A stretch of DNA of 33,292 nt from JAVBNC01 sp031551765 (GTDB taxonomy: Bacteria > Desulfobacterota > Desulfovibrionia > Desulfovibrionales > Desulfovibrionaceae): assembly GCA_031551765.1 (NCBI GenBank), contig JAVBNC010000156.1:1-33292 (forward strand). Reading direction: 5' to 3'. Positions 24,453 through 32,905 of this stretch are shown piece after piece. The notes under the pieces are model-generated. The model worked only from the letters and a program-made list of their open reading frames with translations. It ran no database searches and had not been told where the DNA came from. The position numbers and the translations under genes are program-made. The stretch's first letter is position 1. Every line of letters starts with the position of its first letter.

Positions 24453-26078
24453 CTATTTAATGAAGAAATGCAGGTCGCCTTCGGCTTCCACCTGCTCCAC
24501 CAGACCTTCTTCCCAGGACAGGTACTCGATCATGGCGGCCCGCTCCTCTTCTTTGCTGCGCATGCCTTCGTAGGGGCGGTTGTACACGTCTATTTCCGCG
24601 CACAGGGCCTTGTCCAGGCCGTTTTCCAGGGGCAGACCGGCGGCCTTCCAGGCCTTGGTGCCGCCTTCCAGCCACTGGATACGCGCCTGGGGCCAGAGCT
24701 TGGCCGCGTCATCCGCCGTCATGCGGGAAACCAGCCCGTCGTCGCAGACCAGCACCAGGTCGGCGGGGGCGGGGTAAGCCTTTTGGACGACGCCCAGTTC
24801 TGAACGCACCACCCAGGCCGCGCCCGGCACGTGGCCCTTGCGGCTTTCCCGGCTGTTGCCCAGATCCAGCACCAGGGGCGGGGAAGCCGCGCCCAGCGCT
24901 TTTTGCAGCGCGTCCGGGGAAACGGACTCACCCGCCGCTACCGGCGGAAGGACCGGAGCCCAGTCGCCCTTTTCCAGGGGCCCGAAAATGCCGCCCCGCA
25001 GCACGTATACATGCGGGTAGCCCATCTGCACCAGCCAGGAAGCGGCCATAATCGCCCGCACTTCCGTGTCGTCCGCCACCACGATGCGGGCATTACGCAC
25101 GCCCACGCAGGTGTCCGTGGACTGGACCAGCGTCACGCCCTGCACGTTGCGGCTGCCGGGCATGTGGCCCTGCGCGAATTCGCCGGGCTGGCGCACGTCA
25201 AACACATACAGGGTGCGCGATTTTTCCTCGCCCTTCCATTTATTGAGCCCGGCCTGATCCACGAAACGCACGTTGTAGCGTTCCGCCACCTTGGCGGCGC
25301 GTTCTTTGGCCACGGCCACGGCCTTGGCGGACGGCGCGTCCCAGGAATAGCGGTCCTTGGTGCCCCGTTCCACGGTCAGTCCGGACAGTTCCCAGTTCAT
25401 GGTGCCGCCCTTCAGGGCCACCACTTCGTTGGGAATGCCCGCGTTGCGCAGGGACTGCGCGCCGATAATGCTGCGGGTGCGGCCCGCGCAGTTGACCACC
25501 ACCAAAGTTTTGGGGTCCGGGGCCAGGTCCGCGATATGGTACACCAGTTCCCCGCCCGGCACGTTGCGGGCCGTGGGAATGTTCATGCGCCGGTATTCAT
25601 TGTTGGGCCGCGAGTCCAGAATGACCATGTCTCGGCCCTCTTTGAGCAGGGCGCTGACCTTTTGCGGCTCAAAGCGCGGGGTGTCGCAGCGGTGTTCCAC
25701 GAACTCCCCAAAGGCCTTGCTGGGCACGAACACACCGGCAAAAGTGTGGTACCCGGCCTTTTTCCAGGCGGCCAGGCCCCCTTGCATGCCGTAGACCTGG
25801 CTGTACCCCAGCTCGCGCAGGCGCTGCTTGGCGCGCAGGGTCAGGGTTTCCCCGTCCATGCCGCCGTCCGTCACAATGACGGGGATGGAACGGCAGGGAA
25901 CAAGAGAGCCGATCACCACATCCAGTCGGCTGAGCGGCACGGAGCAGGCCAGCAACTGATGGTCGCGGGAAAAGTCGCCTTCCTCCCGCACGTCGATCAG
26001 GGCGTATTCCGTGTCGCCGCGCAACAATTCCTTCACTTCCGCCGGGGTCATCCAGTTCTGCAGTCCGTCCGCTGTCAT
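24453..26078 (-). CDS. Four-domain rhodanese (sulfurtransferase) protein
   Basis: A 541-residue cytoplasmic protein with four rhodanese-like domains, at about 8-115, 138-235, 268-370 and 388-480. The active-site cysteine is present in domain 2 (NCAGRTRS, C197) and domain 4 (VCDDGLVSR, C445). It is replaced by aspartate in domains 1 (TDGGMDG, D71) and 3 (ADDTEV, D336), giving an inactive-active-inactive-active pattern. It likely moves sulfane sulfur, for instance from thiosulfate or polysulfide, which suits a sulfur-metabolising anaerobe. The ATG at 26078 has AAGGAG eight bases upstream; the reading frame continues far upstream, but that extension overlaps the divergent HAD gene and is not credible. 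Confidence 0.88.
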   Translation of the reverse strand: MTADGLQNWMTPAEVKELLRGDTEYALIDVREEGDFSRDHQLLACSVPLSRLDVVIGSLVPCRSIPVIVTDGGMDGETLTLRAKQRLRELGYSQVYGMQGGLAAWKKAGYHTFAGVFVPSKAFGEFVEHRCDTPRFEPQKVSALLKEGRDMVILDSRPNNEYRRMNIPTARNVPGGELVYHIADLAPDPKTLVVVNCAGRTRSIIGAQSLRNAGIPNEVVALKGGTMNWELSGLTVERGTKDRYSWDAPSAKAVAVAKERAAKVAERYNVRFVDQAGLNKWKGEEKSRTLYVFDVRQPGEFAQGHMPGSRNVQGVTLVQSTDTCVGVRNARIVVADDTEVRAIMAASWLVQMGYPHVYVLRGGIFGPLEKGDWAPVLPPVAAGESVSPDALQKALGAASPPLVLDLGNSRESRKGHVPGAAWVVRSELGVVQKAYPAPADLVLVCDDGLVSRMTADDAAKLWPQARIQWLEGGTKAWKAAGLPLENGLDKALCAEIDVYNRPYEGMRSKEEERAAMIEYLSWEEGLVEQVEAEGDLHFFIK

Positions 26079-26214
26079 TGTATGCTCCTTATTCCGGATA
26101 GAGGTCCATTTATTTTCATCTATCAGAAAAACAACTGCCATGGTATAGTCCCATAACACAAAGCGCAAGCCCCGGCTCTTGACAGTCGGCCGCATAGCCG
26201 CAACACTCTCCCGC

Positions 26215-26871
26215 ATGTCCCGCCTGCCCTGCATTTTCGCCTTTGACCTTGACGGCACCGTCACCACGCGGGAGCTGCTGCCGCTCATGGCCCGAGCGGC
26301 CGGCATGGACGGCGAGATAGCCCGCCTCACCGACCAGACCTTGCGCGGGGACATCCCTTTTGCCGCCTCTTTCCGCCGCCGCTTCGCCATGCTGGCGGAC
26401 TTGCCCCTGGAACGCATCCATGAAGCCGTTTCCAGCGTGCCCCTGGACCCGGCCATCTCAGACTTTATCCGGGAAAACCGCCCGGCCTGCGCGCTGGTCA
26501 CCGGCAACCTGGATGTGTGGATCCGGCCCCTGGCGGAACGGCTGGGCTGCCTTTGTCTCTCTTCCCGCTCCGGGTTCCGGGCCGGGAAGCTGACTCTGGA
26601 GCACATTCTGGACAAGGGTGAGGCCGTGCGTTCCTTACGCCACCGCGCCGAACGCATTGTGGCCATAGGCGAAAGCGTGGGGGATGTGCCCATGTTCCAG
26701 GCCGCGGACCTGGGCATTGCTTACGCGGGCGTGCACCAGCCCGTGCCCGCCATACTGGCCCTGGCCCAGCACGTGGCCCGCGACGGGGAAGCACTCTGCC
26801 GCCTGCTGCGCGCCCTTCCGGTCCTTCCCGCCCGGCCCGCCCCGCTGGACGCCGCCACGGCCCTGGGCTAA
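26215..26871 (+). CDS. HAD-superfamily phosphatase, SerB-like (IB)
   Basis: A 218-residue phosphatase. Motif I FDLDGTVTT (nucleophilic Asp near residue 9) is at the N-terminus, motif II is in VTGNLDVW, and motif III/IV follow in KGEAVRSL and AIGESVGDVPMF. The pattern resembles phosphoserine phosphatases of the SerB/ThrH group, but the final loop reads GESVGD rather than the classical GDGxND, so substrate is uncertain. The ATG at 26215 fits the family start; a TTG at 26179 would add 12 unlikely residues. No strong ribosome binding site is seen. The M20 peptidase gene follows 35 bp downstream. Confidence 0.78.
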   Translation: MSRLPCIFAFDLDGTVTTRELLPLMARAAGMDGEIARLTDQTLRGDIPFAASFRRRFAMLADLPLERIHEAVSSVPLDPAISDFIRENRPACALVTGNLDVWIRPLAERLGCLCLSSRSGFRAGKLTLEHILDKGEAVRSLRHRAERIVAIGESVGDVPMFQAADLGIAYAGVHQPVPAILALAQHVARDGEALCRLLRALPVLPARPAPLDAATALG

Positions 26872-26906
26872 AATGAATTTTTGCGCGCAAGCCTCAAGGA
26901 GGCCCC

Positions 26907-28004
26907 ATGCTTGACGAGCTTATCTCCCTCACTTCCGGCCTGATCCGCTGCCCTTCCACGGCCACACGGCCCCAGGAAGTCACCCGTTGCGCCCGCCTGC
27001 TCACCGCCTGGCTGGACAAGCACGGCATAGCCCACCAGTTTTTTGAGCACGAAGCCGTGCCCTCCATCTTGATTTCCGGGCCGGAGCGCGACGCGTCCGT
27101 CACCCTGCTCTGCCACTTCGACGTGGTGGAAGGGAGCGAGGCGGCCTTCACTCCCCACGTCAAAGACGGCCGCCTCTACGGCCGGGGCAGCGCGGACGAC
27201 AAGTACGCCTGCGCCCTGTCGCTCATGCTCTACCGCGACCATCTCGCGGAACTGCTCGCCCTGGGCAAGGGACAGGCGGACATGCCCTTCATGCTCCTTC
27301 TGACCGGCGACGAGGAAATAGGCGGCCGCAACGGCGCGCTGACCATGGCCCCCATGCTGCGCACGCAGTTCTGCATGGCGCTGGACAGCGGCCCGCACCA
27401 GATCCTTACCGTCAAGCAAAAGGGCTATCTGCGTCTGCGTCTGGAATGCACGGGCAAGGCCGCCCACGGCGCCTATCCCTGGATGGGCGACAACGCCGCC
27501 CTGGCCCTGGCCCGCGACTGTCTGGCCCTGGAGCGGTTTTTCGCCGTCCAAAAGGGCCAAAGCCCCCAGGACGAAGCCGACCACTGGCACCCCACCTGCA
27601 CCGTGGCCCGCATGGAAGCGGGCAAGTCCGCCAACCAGGTGCCGGACAAAGCCCACGCGGACCTGGACATACGCTACACCGAACGCGACGACCCGGACGC
27701 GCTCATCAAAGCCCTGCAAGCCGCCGTCACGGGCACGCTCACGGAAACCAGCCCCAGAGGCTTTCCCGTGCAGGCCGGGTCTTCCCCCTGGCTGGACAAG
27801 TTGCTTCAACACATGCCCGGCGTCACTCTGGGCCACGCCCACGGAGCCTGCGATTCCCGCCATTTCGGCGCCATGGGCATACCCTGCGTGGCCTGGGGCG
27901 CGGACAACGAAGACAGCCCGCACATGGAAAGCGAACACCTGGTCCTGGAAAGCGCCCGGGTGGTGTATGATACGCTGGACAAGTATTTCCGGGCCATTCG
28001 TTAG
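26907..28004 (+). CDS. M20-family metallopeptidase/deacylase (ArgE/DapE/CPG2 group)
   Basis: A 365-residue enzyme with the full di-zinc site: H70 and D72 in CHFDVVEG, D97 or D98 in GRGSADDKYA, catalytic E136/E137 in TGDEEIGG, D160 in LDSGP, and a late histidine in DSRHFG. The dimerisation domain lies between about 175 and 285 (begins KGYLRLRLECTGKAAHGAYPW). It hydrolyses an amide bond in a peptide or acylated amino acid; which one cannot be read from sequence. AAGGAGG precedes the ATG. It probably forms a two-gene unit with the HAD phosphatase. The repeat copy A starts one base after its stop codon. Confidence 0.87.
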   Translation: MLDELISLTSGLIRCPSTATRPQEVTRCARLLTAWLDKHGIAHQFFEHEAVPSILISGPERDASVTLLCHFDVVEGSEAAFTPHVKDGRLYGRGSADDKYACALSLMLYRDHLAELLALGKGQADMPFMLLLTGDEEIGGRNGALTMAPMLRTQFCMALDSGPHQILTVKQKGYLRLRLECTGKAAHGAYPWMGDNAALALARDCLALERFFAVQKGQSPQDEADHWHPTCTVARMEAGKSANQVPDKAHADLDIRYTERDDPDALIKALQAAVTGTLTETSPRGFPVQAGSSPWLDKLLQHMPGVTLGHAHGACDSRHFGAMGIPCVAWGADNEDSPHMESEHLVLESARVVYDTLDKYFRAIR

Positions 28005-28305
28005 GAAAGGCAATTTTGTCGAAGCCAATGAAGAGTCGAAGCAGGGCTCTGCCCTGCACCCGCCAAGGGCTGGCGCCCCTGGACCCCGTACAGGGTGGCT
28101 AAGAAAATGGTGCGCATCTCCCGTTCTGTTGACTCGGCACGTCCTGTGCCTCGCCCCTGCGGGGCGCCGGGGAGGACCCCGGCGGGCAATTCCGCTATCC
28201 TGCGGAATTGTCGCGCCACGGCGCTCACATACTGGCGAGTGCTGACTTGAGAGATAAAAAAGGCGGAACCGTCATTGTACGGAGCCGCTTCATCAAAGAG
28301 AAACG
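28005..28305 (+). repeat. Structured 300-bp intergenic repeat, family 1, copy A
   Basis: About 85% identical by eye over its whole length to copy B at 32904-33206, in the same orientation. Conserved stems include GCAGGGC/GCCCTGC (28041-28057), CGCCGGGG/CCCCGGCG with an AGGA loop (28165-28184) and CAATTCCGC/GCGGAATTG (28187-28210). The end is marked by TTCATCAAAGAGAAACG. No conserved reading frame explains it. It begins at the base after the M20 peptidase stop codon. Confidence 0.85.
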
Positions 28306-28528
28306 TCCCTCGGAGTCAGCACAACCCGCCCCACAGGACGTGGGGCTGCGGAGCGGCGGGGAGCCAGAATAACAGAGGACTAAGGGCACCAAGCCGGCGG
28401 TCGCGCCCGCCGGCGGCTTACACACCCTGCACAACATACCGGCGCGAAAGGCCGCGTCCGCCAGGAAGGCGGACCGGCCGTCATCCGAAGCGGACGTTTT
28501 CCCCTTCCCTTGGCCGCCGGAGGCATTC
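28306..28528 (+). other. Upstream region of the lone ABC ATPase
   Basis: This non-coding stretch is GC-rich and holds two hairpins: CCCCAC/GTGGGG (28329-28345) and GCCGGCGG/CCGCCGGC (28393-28414). I see no convincing promoter or gene in it. Confidence 0.4.
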
Positions 28529-29521
28529 ATGTCCCACAGCACTGACGACACACCTCTGCTTGATGTTGAAAACCTCTCTGTCGCGTTTGAGACGGACGAG
28601 GGCGACGCTTTGGCCGTGGACCGGGTGGATTTTTCGTTGCGGGCCGGGGAGACTTTGTGCCTTGTGGGCGAATCCGGCTGCGGCAAGAGCGCGACGGCCA
28701 TGTCCATTTTGCGGCTGTTGCCTAGCCCTCCGGCGCGGGTGACAGCGGGGCGCGTGGATTTTGAGGGACGGGATTTGTCCCGGCTTTCGGAGCGGGAACT
28801 GCAGCAGGTGCGGGGTAATCGTATCGGCATGGTGTTTCAGGAACCCATGACTTCGCTGAACCCCGTATTCCGGGTGGGCGAACAGATCGCGGAACCTTTG
28901 CGCCTGCACCGGGGGCTTTCGCATAAAGAGGCGCTGGAAAGGGCCGTGCATTTGCTGGGGGAAGTGGGCATACCCAATCCGGAGGCAAGGGCAGGAGACT
29001 TCCCGCACCAGCTCAGCGGCGGCATGCGCCAGCGGGTGATGATAGCCATGGCCGTGGCTTGCGAGCCCAGGCTGATTATCGCGGACGAGCCCACCACGGC
29101 TCTGGACGTCACCATCCAGAGCCAGGTGCTGGATTTATTGCGCAAACTAACGCGGGACAAGGGCAACGCGCTGCTGCTTATAACGCACGATCTGGGCGTG
29201 GTGCGGGCCACCGCGGACCGTGTGGCCGTGATGTACGCGGGTCGCATTGTGGAAGAAGCCCCGGCCGCCGCTCTGTTCCTGGAGGCCCTGCACCCCTACA
29301 CCCAAGGGCTGATGCGTTCCCGGCCCCGGCTGGACCCCGCCGGAAGGACGCACCGCCTGCCCACCATTCCGGGGGTGGTGCCCAGCCCCTTGCGGCGGCC
29401 CGCCGGGTGCTCTTTCCGCGACCGCTGCCCGGAAGCTCACAAGCGCTGCATCGAAACTCCTCCGGCCTTTGCGGTAGGGGAGGACAGGTTCTGCCGTTGC
29501 TGGCTGCTGGAACAGGCTTGA
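28529..29521 (+). CDS. OppD/DppD-type peptide ABC transporter ATPase (orphan)
   Basis: A 330-residue ATPase. Walker A GESGCGKSAT (about 49-58), Q-loop FQEPMTSLNPVFRVG, signature LSGGMRQRV, Walker B IIADEPTTALD and the switch histidine in ITHDLG are all intact. The C-terminal oligopeptide/dipeptide domain follows HPYTQGL and includes four cysteines in GCSFRDRCPEAHKRC plus FCRC; these are typical of the family, where they can bind an Fe-S cluster. Its usual partners (OppB, OppC, OppF and a binding protein) are absent from both sides, so it must work with subunits encoded elsewhere or be a remnant. The ribosome binding site CGGAGG is well placed. Confidence 0.9.
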   Translation: MSHSTDDTPLLDVENLSVAFETDEGDALAVDRVDFSLRAGETLCLVGESGCGKSATAMSILRLLPSPPARVTAGRVDFEGRDLSRLSERELQQVRGNRIGMVFQEPMTSLNPVFRVGEQIAEPLRLHRGLSHKEALERAVHLLGEVGIPNPEARAGDFPHQLSGGMRQRVMIAMAVACEPRLIIADEPTTALDVTIQSQVLDLLRKLTRDKGNALLLITHDLGVVRATADRVAVMYAGRIVEEAPAAALFLEALHPYTQGLMRSRPRLDPAGRTHRLPTIPGVVPSPLRRPAGCSFRDRCPEAHKRCIETPPAFAVGEDRFCRCWLLEQA

Positions 29522-29564
29522 AACAGACTGGTCAGTGACTGGTTTCTCACTGGTTTGTGACAGG

Positions 29565-29597
29565 AACCGCCCGGTAACTATACGATACCGGGCGGTT
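29565..29597. terminator. Bidirectional terminator between the ABC ATPase and fur
   Basis: AACCGCCCGGTA (29565-29576) pairs with TACCGGGCGGTT (29586-29597) around a 9-base loop. The plus strand then reads TCC, so the T-tract is short. The genes on both sides converge on it. Just upstream, ACTGGT occurs three times in 29527-29556. Confidence 0.7.
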
Positions 29598-29635
29598 TCC
29601 GTTGCCGCTTCAAAAATTTGACGGGCGGACCGGAG

Positions 29636-30070
29636 CTATTTTTTACTCCGGCACCCGGCGCACACGCCGTAAAGGTACATGTGGTGGGAAGTGAGCACGA
29701 AACCGTAGCGTTTAGCCAGCCCTTCCTGCAGTTTTTCAATGCTTTCATCCACCACTTCCACCTGCTTGCCGCAGGAAACGCAGATGAGGTGGTCGTGGTG
29801 CGCGCTGCCGTACAGGGTTTCGTAGCGGGCCACGCCATCGCCGAAATGCACTTCCTTGGCCAGGCCGGATTCGCAAAGCAGCTTCAGGGTGCGGTACACG
29901 GTGGCCTGTCCCACGGAAGGGTCGGCGGCCTTGACCTTGTCGTACAGTTCTTCCGTGCTGAGGTGGCCGGGCTGCTTCAGAAATACGTCCACAATAAGCC
30001 GGCGCTGCGGCGTGAACTTGAGCCCGTGCGTGCTGATGTAGTCGAGAAAAACATTCAACGGCTTTTGCAT
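29636..30070 (-). CDS. fur: Fur-family ferric uptake regulator
   Basis: A 144-residue repressor. The winged helix covers about 10-85 with the recognition helix in QATVYRTLKLLCESGL. The dimerisation domain has the metal motif HHDHLICVSCGK (H91-H94, C97, C100) and a second zinc pair C137/C140 (CAGC). These features match Fur better than PerR or Zur, though PerR cannot be ruled out. It would bind Fe(II) and repress iron-uptake genes, including plausibly the heme operon in this window. It lies 49 bp downstream of fliM on the same strand and probably shares its transcript. The ribosome binding site AGAGG is modest. Confidence 0.86.
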   Translation of the reverse strand: MQKPLNVFLDYISTHGLKFTPQRRLIVDVFLKQPGHLSTEELYDKVKAADPSVGQATVYRTLKLLCESGLAKEVHFGDGVARYETLYGSAHHDHLICVSCGKQVEVVDESIEKLQEGLAKRYGFVLTSHHMYLYGVCAGCRSKK

Positions 30071-30119
30071 GGCGCCTCTGCTTGGGTCGGATTCGAGCGG
30101 GGACGGCAGTTCCCCAAAA

Positions 30120-31100
30120 TCAGGTGTACTTGGTCTCCGCCTCGCGGATGATCTGAAAAGCCTTGCTGCCCTTGACCGTACCGCAAATACCCCAGTACTT
30201 GCTCACACCCGCGACAGTTACTTCTAACAGATCATCGGTATCCGTATCCAGCAAAATAACGTCCCCCACCTTAAGCCGCAACAGTTGGTTGCTGGTGATC
30301 TTGGTGTCGCCGAAATGGACCTTCAGTTCCACAGGCGTTTCCAGCAGCCGCTCTTTCAGGCGGGCCACCCAGGCGTGGTCCACTTCCAGACGCTCGGTCT
30401 GGAAGCTGGCGTGCAGCTTGGAGCGTATGGGCTCGATGGTGGCGTAGGGCAGACAAATCGTCAGGGAGCCGATGGCCGTTTCCAGTTCGACTTCAAAGGT
30501 AATGACCACCACCACGTCGCTGGGCGGCACAATGGCCGCGAACTGGGGGTTGATTTCAGAGCGCACCAGTTCCAGGCTGACGTCGTGCACCGGCCGCCAG
30601 GATTCTTCCATACTGGCCAGCGCGATTTTGATGACCTTGTCCACGATGGCCTGCTCAATGCGTGTGAACTCCCGGCCTTCAATCTTGGGCTGGCTGCCCT
30701 GGCCGCCGAAAAAGCTCTCCACCAGCGCAAAAACCAGACGCGCGTCCACCACCATGATAGCGTTGCCGCGCAGGGGCTCCATCTTGAAAATATTGATGCT
30801 GGTGGGCACGGGGAGCGAACGCATGAAGTCCCCGAACTTGGTCATGTCGATAGAAATGGGGTTCACTTCCACCCGCTTGCGCACGATGTTGGTCAGTTCG
30901 TTGGTGCACAGGCGCGAAAAGCGGTCGTTGACGATTTCCAGAACAGGCATGCGGCCGCGGATAATGCGGTCCTGGTTGGCGAGATCAAAGGGCACAATGC
31001 CCGAATCGTCGCCGTGCACTTCCGCCTTGGACTCTATCTCGCCGCCGGAAAGCCCCCGCAACAGGGCATCCACCTCGTCCTGCGCCAAAATCTTGTTCAT
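30120..31100 (-). CDS. fliM: Flagellar motor switch protein FliM
   Basis: A 326-residue protein with the N-terminal CheY-P-binding motif (LAQDEVDALLRGL, residues 5-17), the central CheC-like domain (about 45-230, with RFSRLCTNELTNIVRKRVEVNP and LVFALVESFFGGQG) and a C-terminal SpoA/FliN-like domain (about 250-320). FliM forms the C-ring with FliG and FliN and sets rotation direction. AAGGAAG provides the ribosome binding site. No other flagellar gene is in the window; the neighbour downstream is fur. Confidence 0.95.
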   Translation of the reverse strand: MNKILAQDEVDALLRGLSGGEIESKAEVHGDDSGIVPFDLANQDRIIRGRMPVLEIVNDRFSRLCTNELTNIVRKRVEVNPISIDMTKFGDFMRSLPVPTSINIFKMEPLRGNAIMVVDARLVFALVESFFGGQGSQPKIEGREFTRIEQAIVDKVIKIALASMEESWRPVHDVSLELVRSEINPQFAAIVPPSDVVVVITFEVELETAIGSLTICLPYATIEPIRSKLHASFQTERLEVDHAWVARLKERLLETPVELKVHFGDTKITSNQLLRLKVGDVILLDTDTDDLLEVTVAGVSKYWGICGTVKGSKAFQIIREAETKYT

Positions 31101-31151
31101 GTAACTTCCTTAGATGGCTGGACAAAATATCCACGGCTTTACAGTGACGAC

Positions 31152-31180
31152 ACTATAGACATTCCCCAAAGCCCGGTCAA
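31152..31180 (-). promoter_or_regulatory. Sigma-70-type promoter of fliM-fur
   Basis: On the minus strand TTGACC (31180-31175) and TATAGT (31157-31152) are separated by exactly 17 bp. Transcription would begin near 31145, giving a leader of about 45 bases before the fliM ATG. Confidence 0.6.
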
Positions 31181-31333
31181 CCGCACGCGGCGCACACCCG
31201 GCTTTGGACCGCAAAGTATTATGCAAGAACAACGCCAAGGGCAGATCAAGACGGATCGTTGACGCCGGGATCCATGCCGATCCCGACGCGGCGGCCTCTT
31301 TCTCCTGCCGGGGTTTTCTGGCATAGTCCCGCC

Positions 31334-32905
31334 ATGCCGCACTTTCACGTCCTTTGCCCCTTTCCCGCCCCGGGCGGCGCGCCGGGGCACATTTTTAAAG
31401 AACTGGCCCTGCCCGTGCGCGACGCCACGCTGGCCCAGGCCATTTACCTTTCCGGCCTGGTTCCGGCCCCGGCGCTGTGCTCCGGCCTGGGCCGTTGCGG
31501 CCGCTGCCGGGTGCGTTTTCTTGACGCCCCGCCCCCGCCGCTGCCCGTGGAAGAGATCGTGCTCAGCCACCACGCCCTGGACGAAGGCTGGCGTCTGGCC
31601 TGCCACCGGCGGCCGCAAGAAGGGCTGCGCCTTGCCCTGCCGCCGGATATTCTGACGGCCGGACGCGCCGCTGTTCCTTCTCCTGCCCCGCATTCCGCTC
31701 TCGCCGTGGACCTGGGCACCACTTCCCTGCACTGGCAAAGCGTAGGGCCGGGCGATTCCCTTTCCGGCCAGGAAGTCAACCCCCAAATGGGCGCGGGCAG
31801 CGACGTCATGTCCCGCCTGGCCTACGCCGCCACGGACGAGGGCATGAAACGCCTGGCCGGCCTGGCCCGTGCCGCCCTGCTCCGTCTGGCCGGGGGGCCG
31901 GGTTCCGGCGTCCGGGAGCTGTGCGTGGCCGCCAACCCGGCCATGACCTCCATTTTGCTGGGCAAGGACTGTTCCGGCCTGTCCCGCGCGCCCTACCGCC
32001 TGGACTACAAAGGCGGCGTCACGGAAACCCTGCCGGACCTGCCGCCCATCTGGATTCCCCCGCAGCTCGCGCCCTTTGTGGGCGGGGACGCCACTGCCGG
32101 GTATGCCTCCCTGGCACTGGACCCCGCCAGGGAAGCCCCCCGCTTCCCCTTTCTGCTGGCGGACATGGGCACCAACGGCGAATACATTCTGGCCCTGTCC
32201 CCCACGGAAGCCCTGGCGGCCAGCGTGCCCCTTGGCCCCGCCCTGGAAGGCATCAACCTCAGCCTGGGCACGGAAGCCCGGCCCGGCGCGGTCACAGTCT
32301 TCACGCTCACCCCTCTGGGCCTGGAACCGCAAGTTCTCGGAGAAACCGCGCCCAAAGGCATTTCCGGCAGCGGCTATCTTTCCCTGCTCCGCGCCCTGCT
32401 CAAGGCGGGCCTGTTGGACCGCGACGGCCATTTCGTCCGGCCGCAGGCCGCTTCCGCCGCGCTGGCCAAGCGCATCGGCAGCCCGGAAGCGGGAAGCGGC
32501 GGCGAAGCCCGTCTGCGTCTGCCCGGCCGTCTTTTTCTCCTCGCCTCGGACGTGGAAGAGCTGCTCAAGGTCAAGGCCGCCTTCAGTCTGGCCGTAGCCC
32601 GTTTGCTGGCCGCCGCGAACCTCGCGCCCTTCGCCCTCACCGCCGTGTATCTGGCCGGAGCCCTGGGCGCGCACGTGCCGCCGGATGCCCTGGAAGAGCT
32701 GGGTTTCCTGCCGCCGGGTCTCGGAACGCGCATCCAGGCCGTGGGCAACTCCTCCCTGGCCGGGGCCGCCCTGTTCCTGCGTGAGAAAAAAAGCCGCGAC
32801 GCCTCCCTTGCCTGGGCCGAAAACGTGCGTACTTTGGAGCTGGCCCTGGACCCCGCATTTACTAATTCATACGCCGAACATATGATTTTTTCCTGGAAGG
32901 CGTGA
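31334..32905 (+). CDS. RACo-like ASKHA protein with [2Fe-2S] domain
   Basis: A 523-residue protein. The N-terminal ferredoxin-like domain holds a plant-type [2Fe-2S] motif: C49-x5-C55-x2-C58 and then C90 (LACHRR). The large C-terminal part is an ASKHA (DUF4445) domain with phosphate loops DLGTTSL (about 126) and ADMGTNGEYIL. Members such as RACo reductively reactivate the cobalt of corrinoid proteins in methyltransferase or acetyl-CoA pathways, using ATP. It is shorter than the usual 600 or more residues. No corrinoid protein or methyltransferase is next to it. The ATG at 31334 is chosen because similarity starts there; it has no ribosome binding site, and CATAGT ends six bases upstream, suggesting a leaderless start. 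Confidence 0.85.
   Translation: MPHFHVLCPFPAPGGAPGHIFKELALPVRDATLAQAIYLSGLVPAPALCSGLGRCGRCRVRFLDAPPPPLPVEEIVLSHHALDEGWRLACHRRPQEGLRLALPPDILTAGRAAVPSPAPHSALAVDLGTTSLHWQSVGPGDSLSGQEVNPQMGAGSDVMSRLAYAATDEGMKRLAGLARAALLRLAGGPGSGVRELCVAANPAMTSILLGKDCSGLSRAPYRLDYKGGVTETLPDLPPIWIPPQLAPFVGGDATAGYASLALDPAREAPRFPFLLADMGTNGEYILALSPTEALAASVPLGPALEGINLSLGTEARPGAVTVFTLTPLGLEPQVLGETAPKGISGSGYLSLLRALLKAGLLDRDGHFVRPQAASAALAKRIGSPEAGSGGEARLRLPGRLFLLASDVEELLKVKAAFSLAVARLLAAANLAPFALTAVYLAGALGAHVPPDALEELGFLPPGLGTRIQAVGNSSLAGAALFLREKKSRDASLAWAENVRTLELALDPAFTNSYAEHMIFSWKA

Noticed and set aside
26078..26717. N-terminal extension of the rhodanese protein
   Set aside because: The extension is Arg/Ser/Met-rich, overlaps the divergent HAD phosphatase and lacks a ribosome binding site; the ATG at 26078 has a clear one.
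28005..28305. Repeat as tRNA, rRNA or a known riboswitch
   Set aside because: The stems do not make a cloverleaf, there is no conserved riboswitch core I recognise, and the element sits after, not before, genes.
29527..29556. Three ACTGGT copies as a CRISPR or iteron array
   Set aside because: Only three six-base units with irregular spacing and no cas or rep gene nearby.
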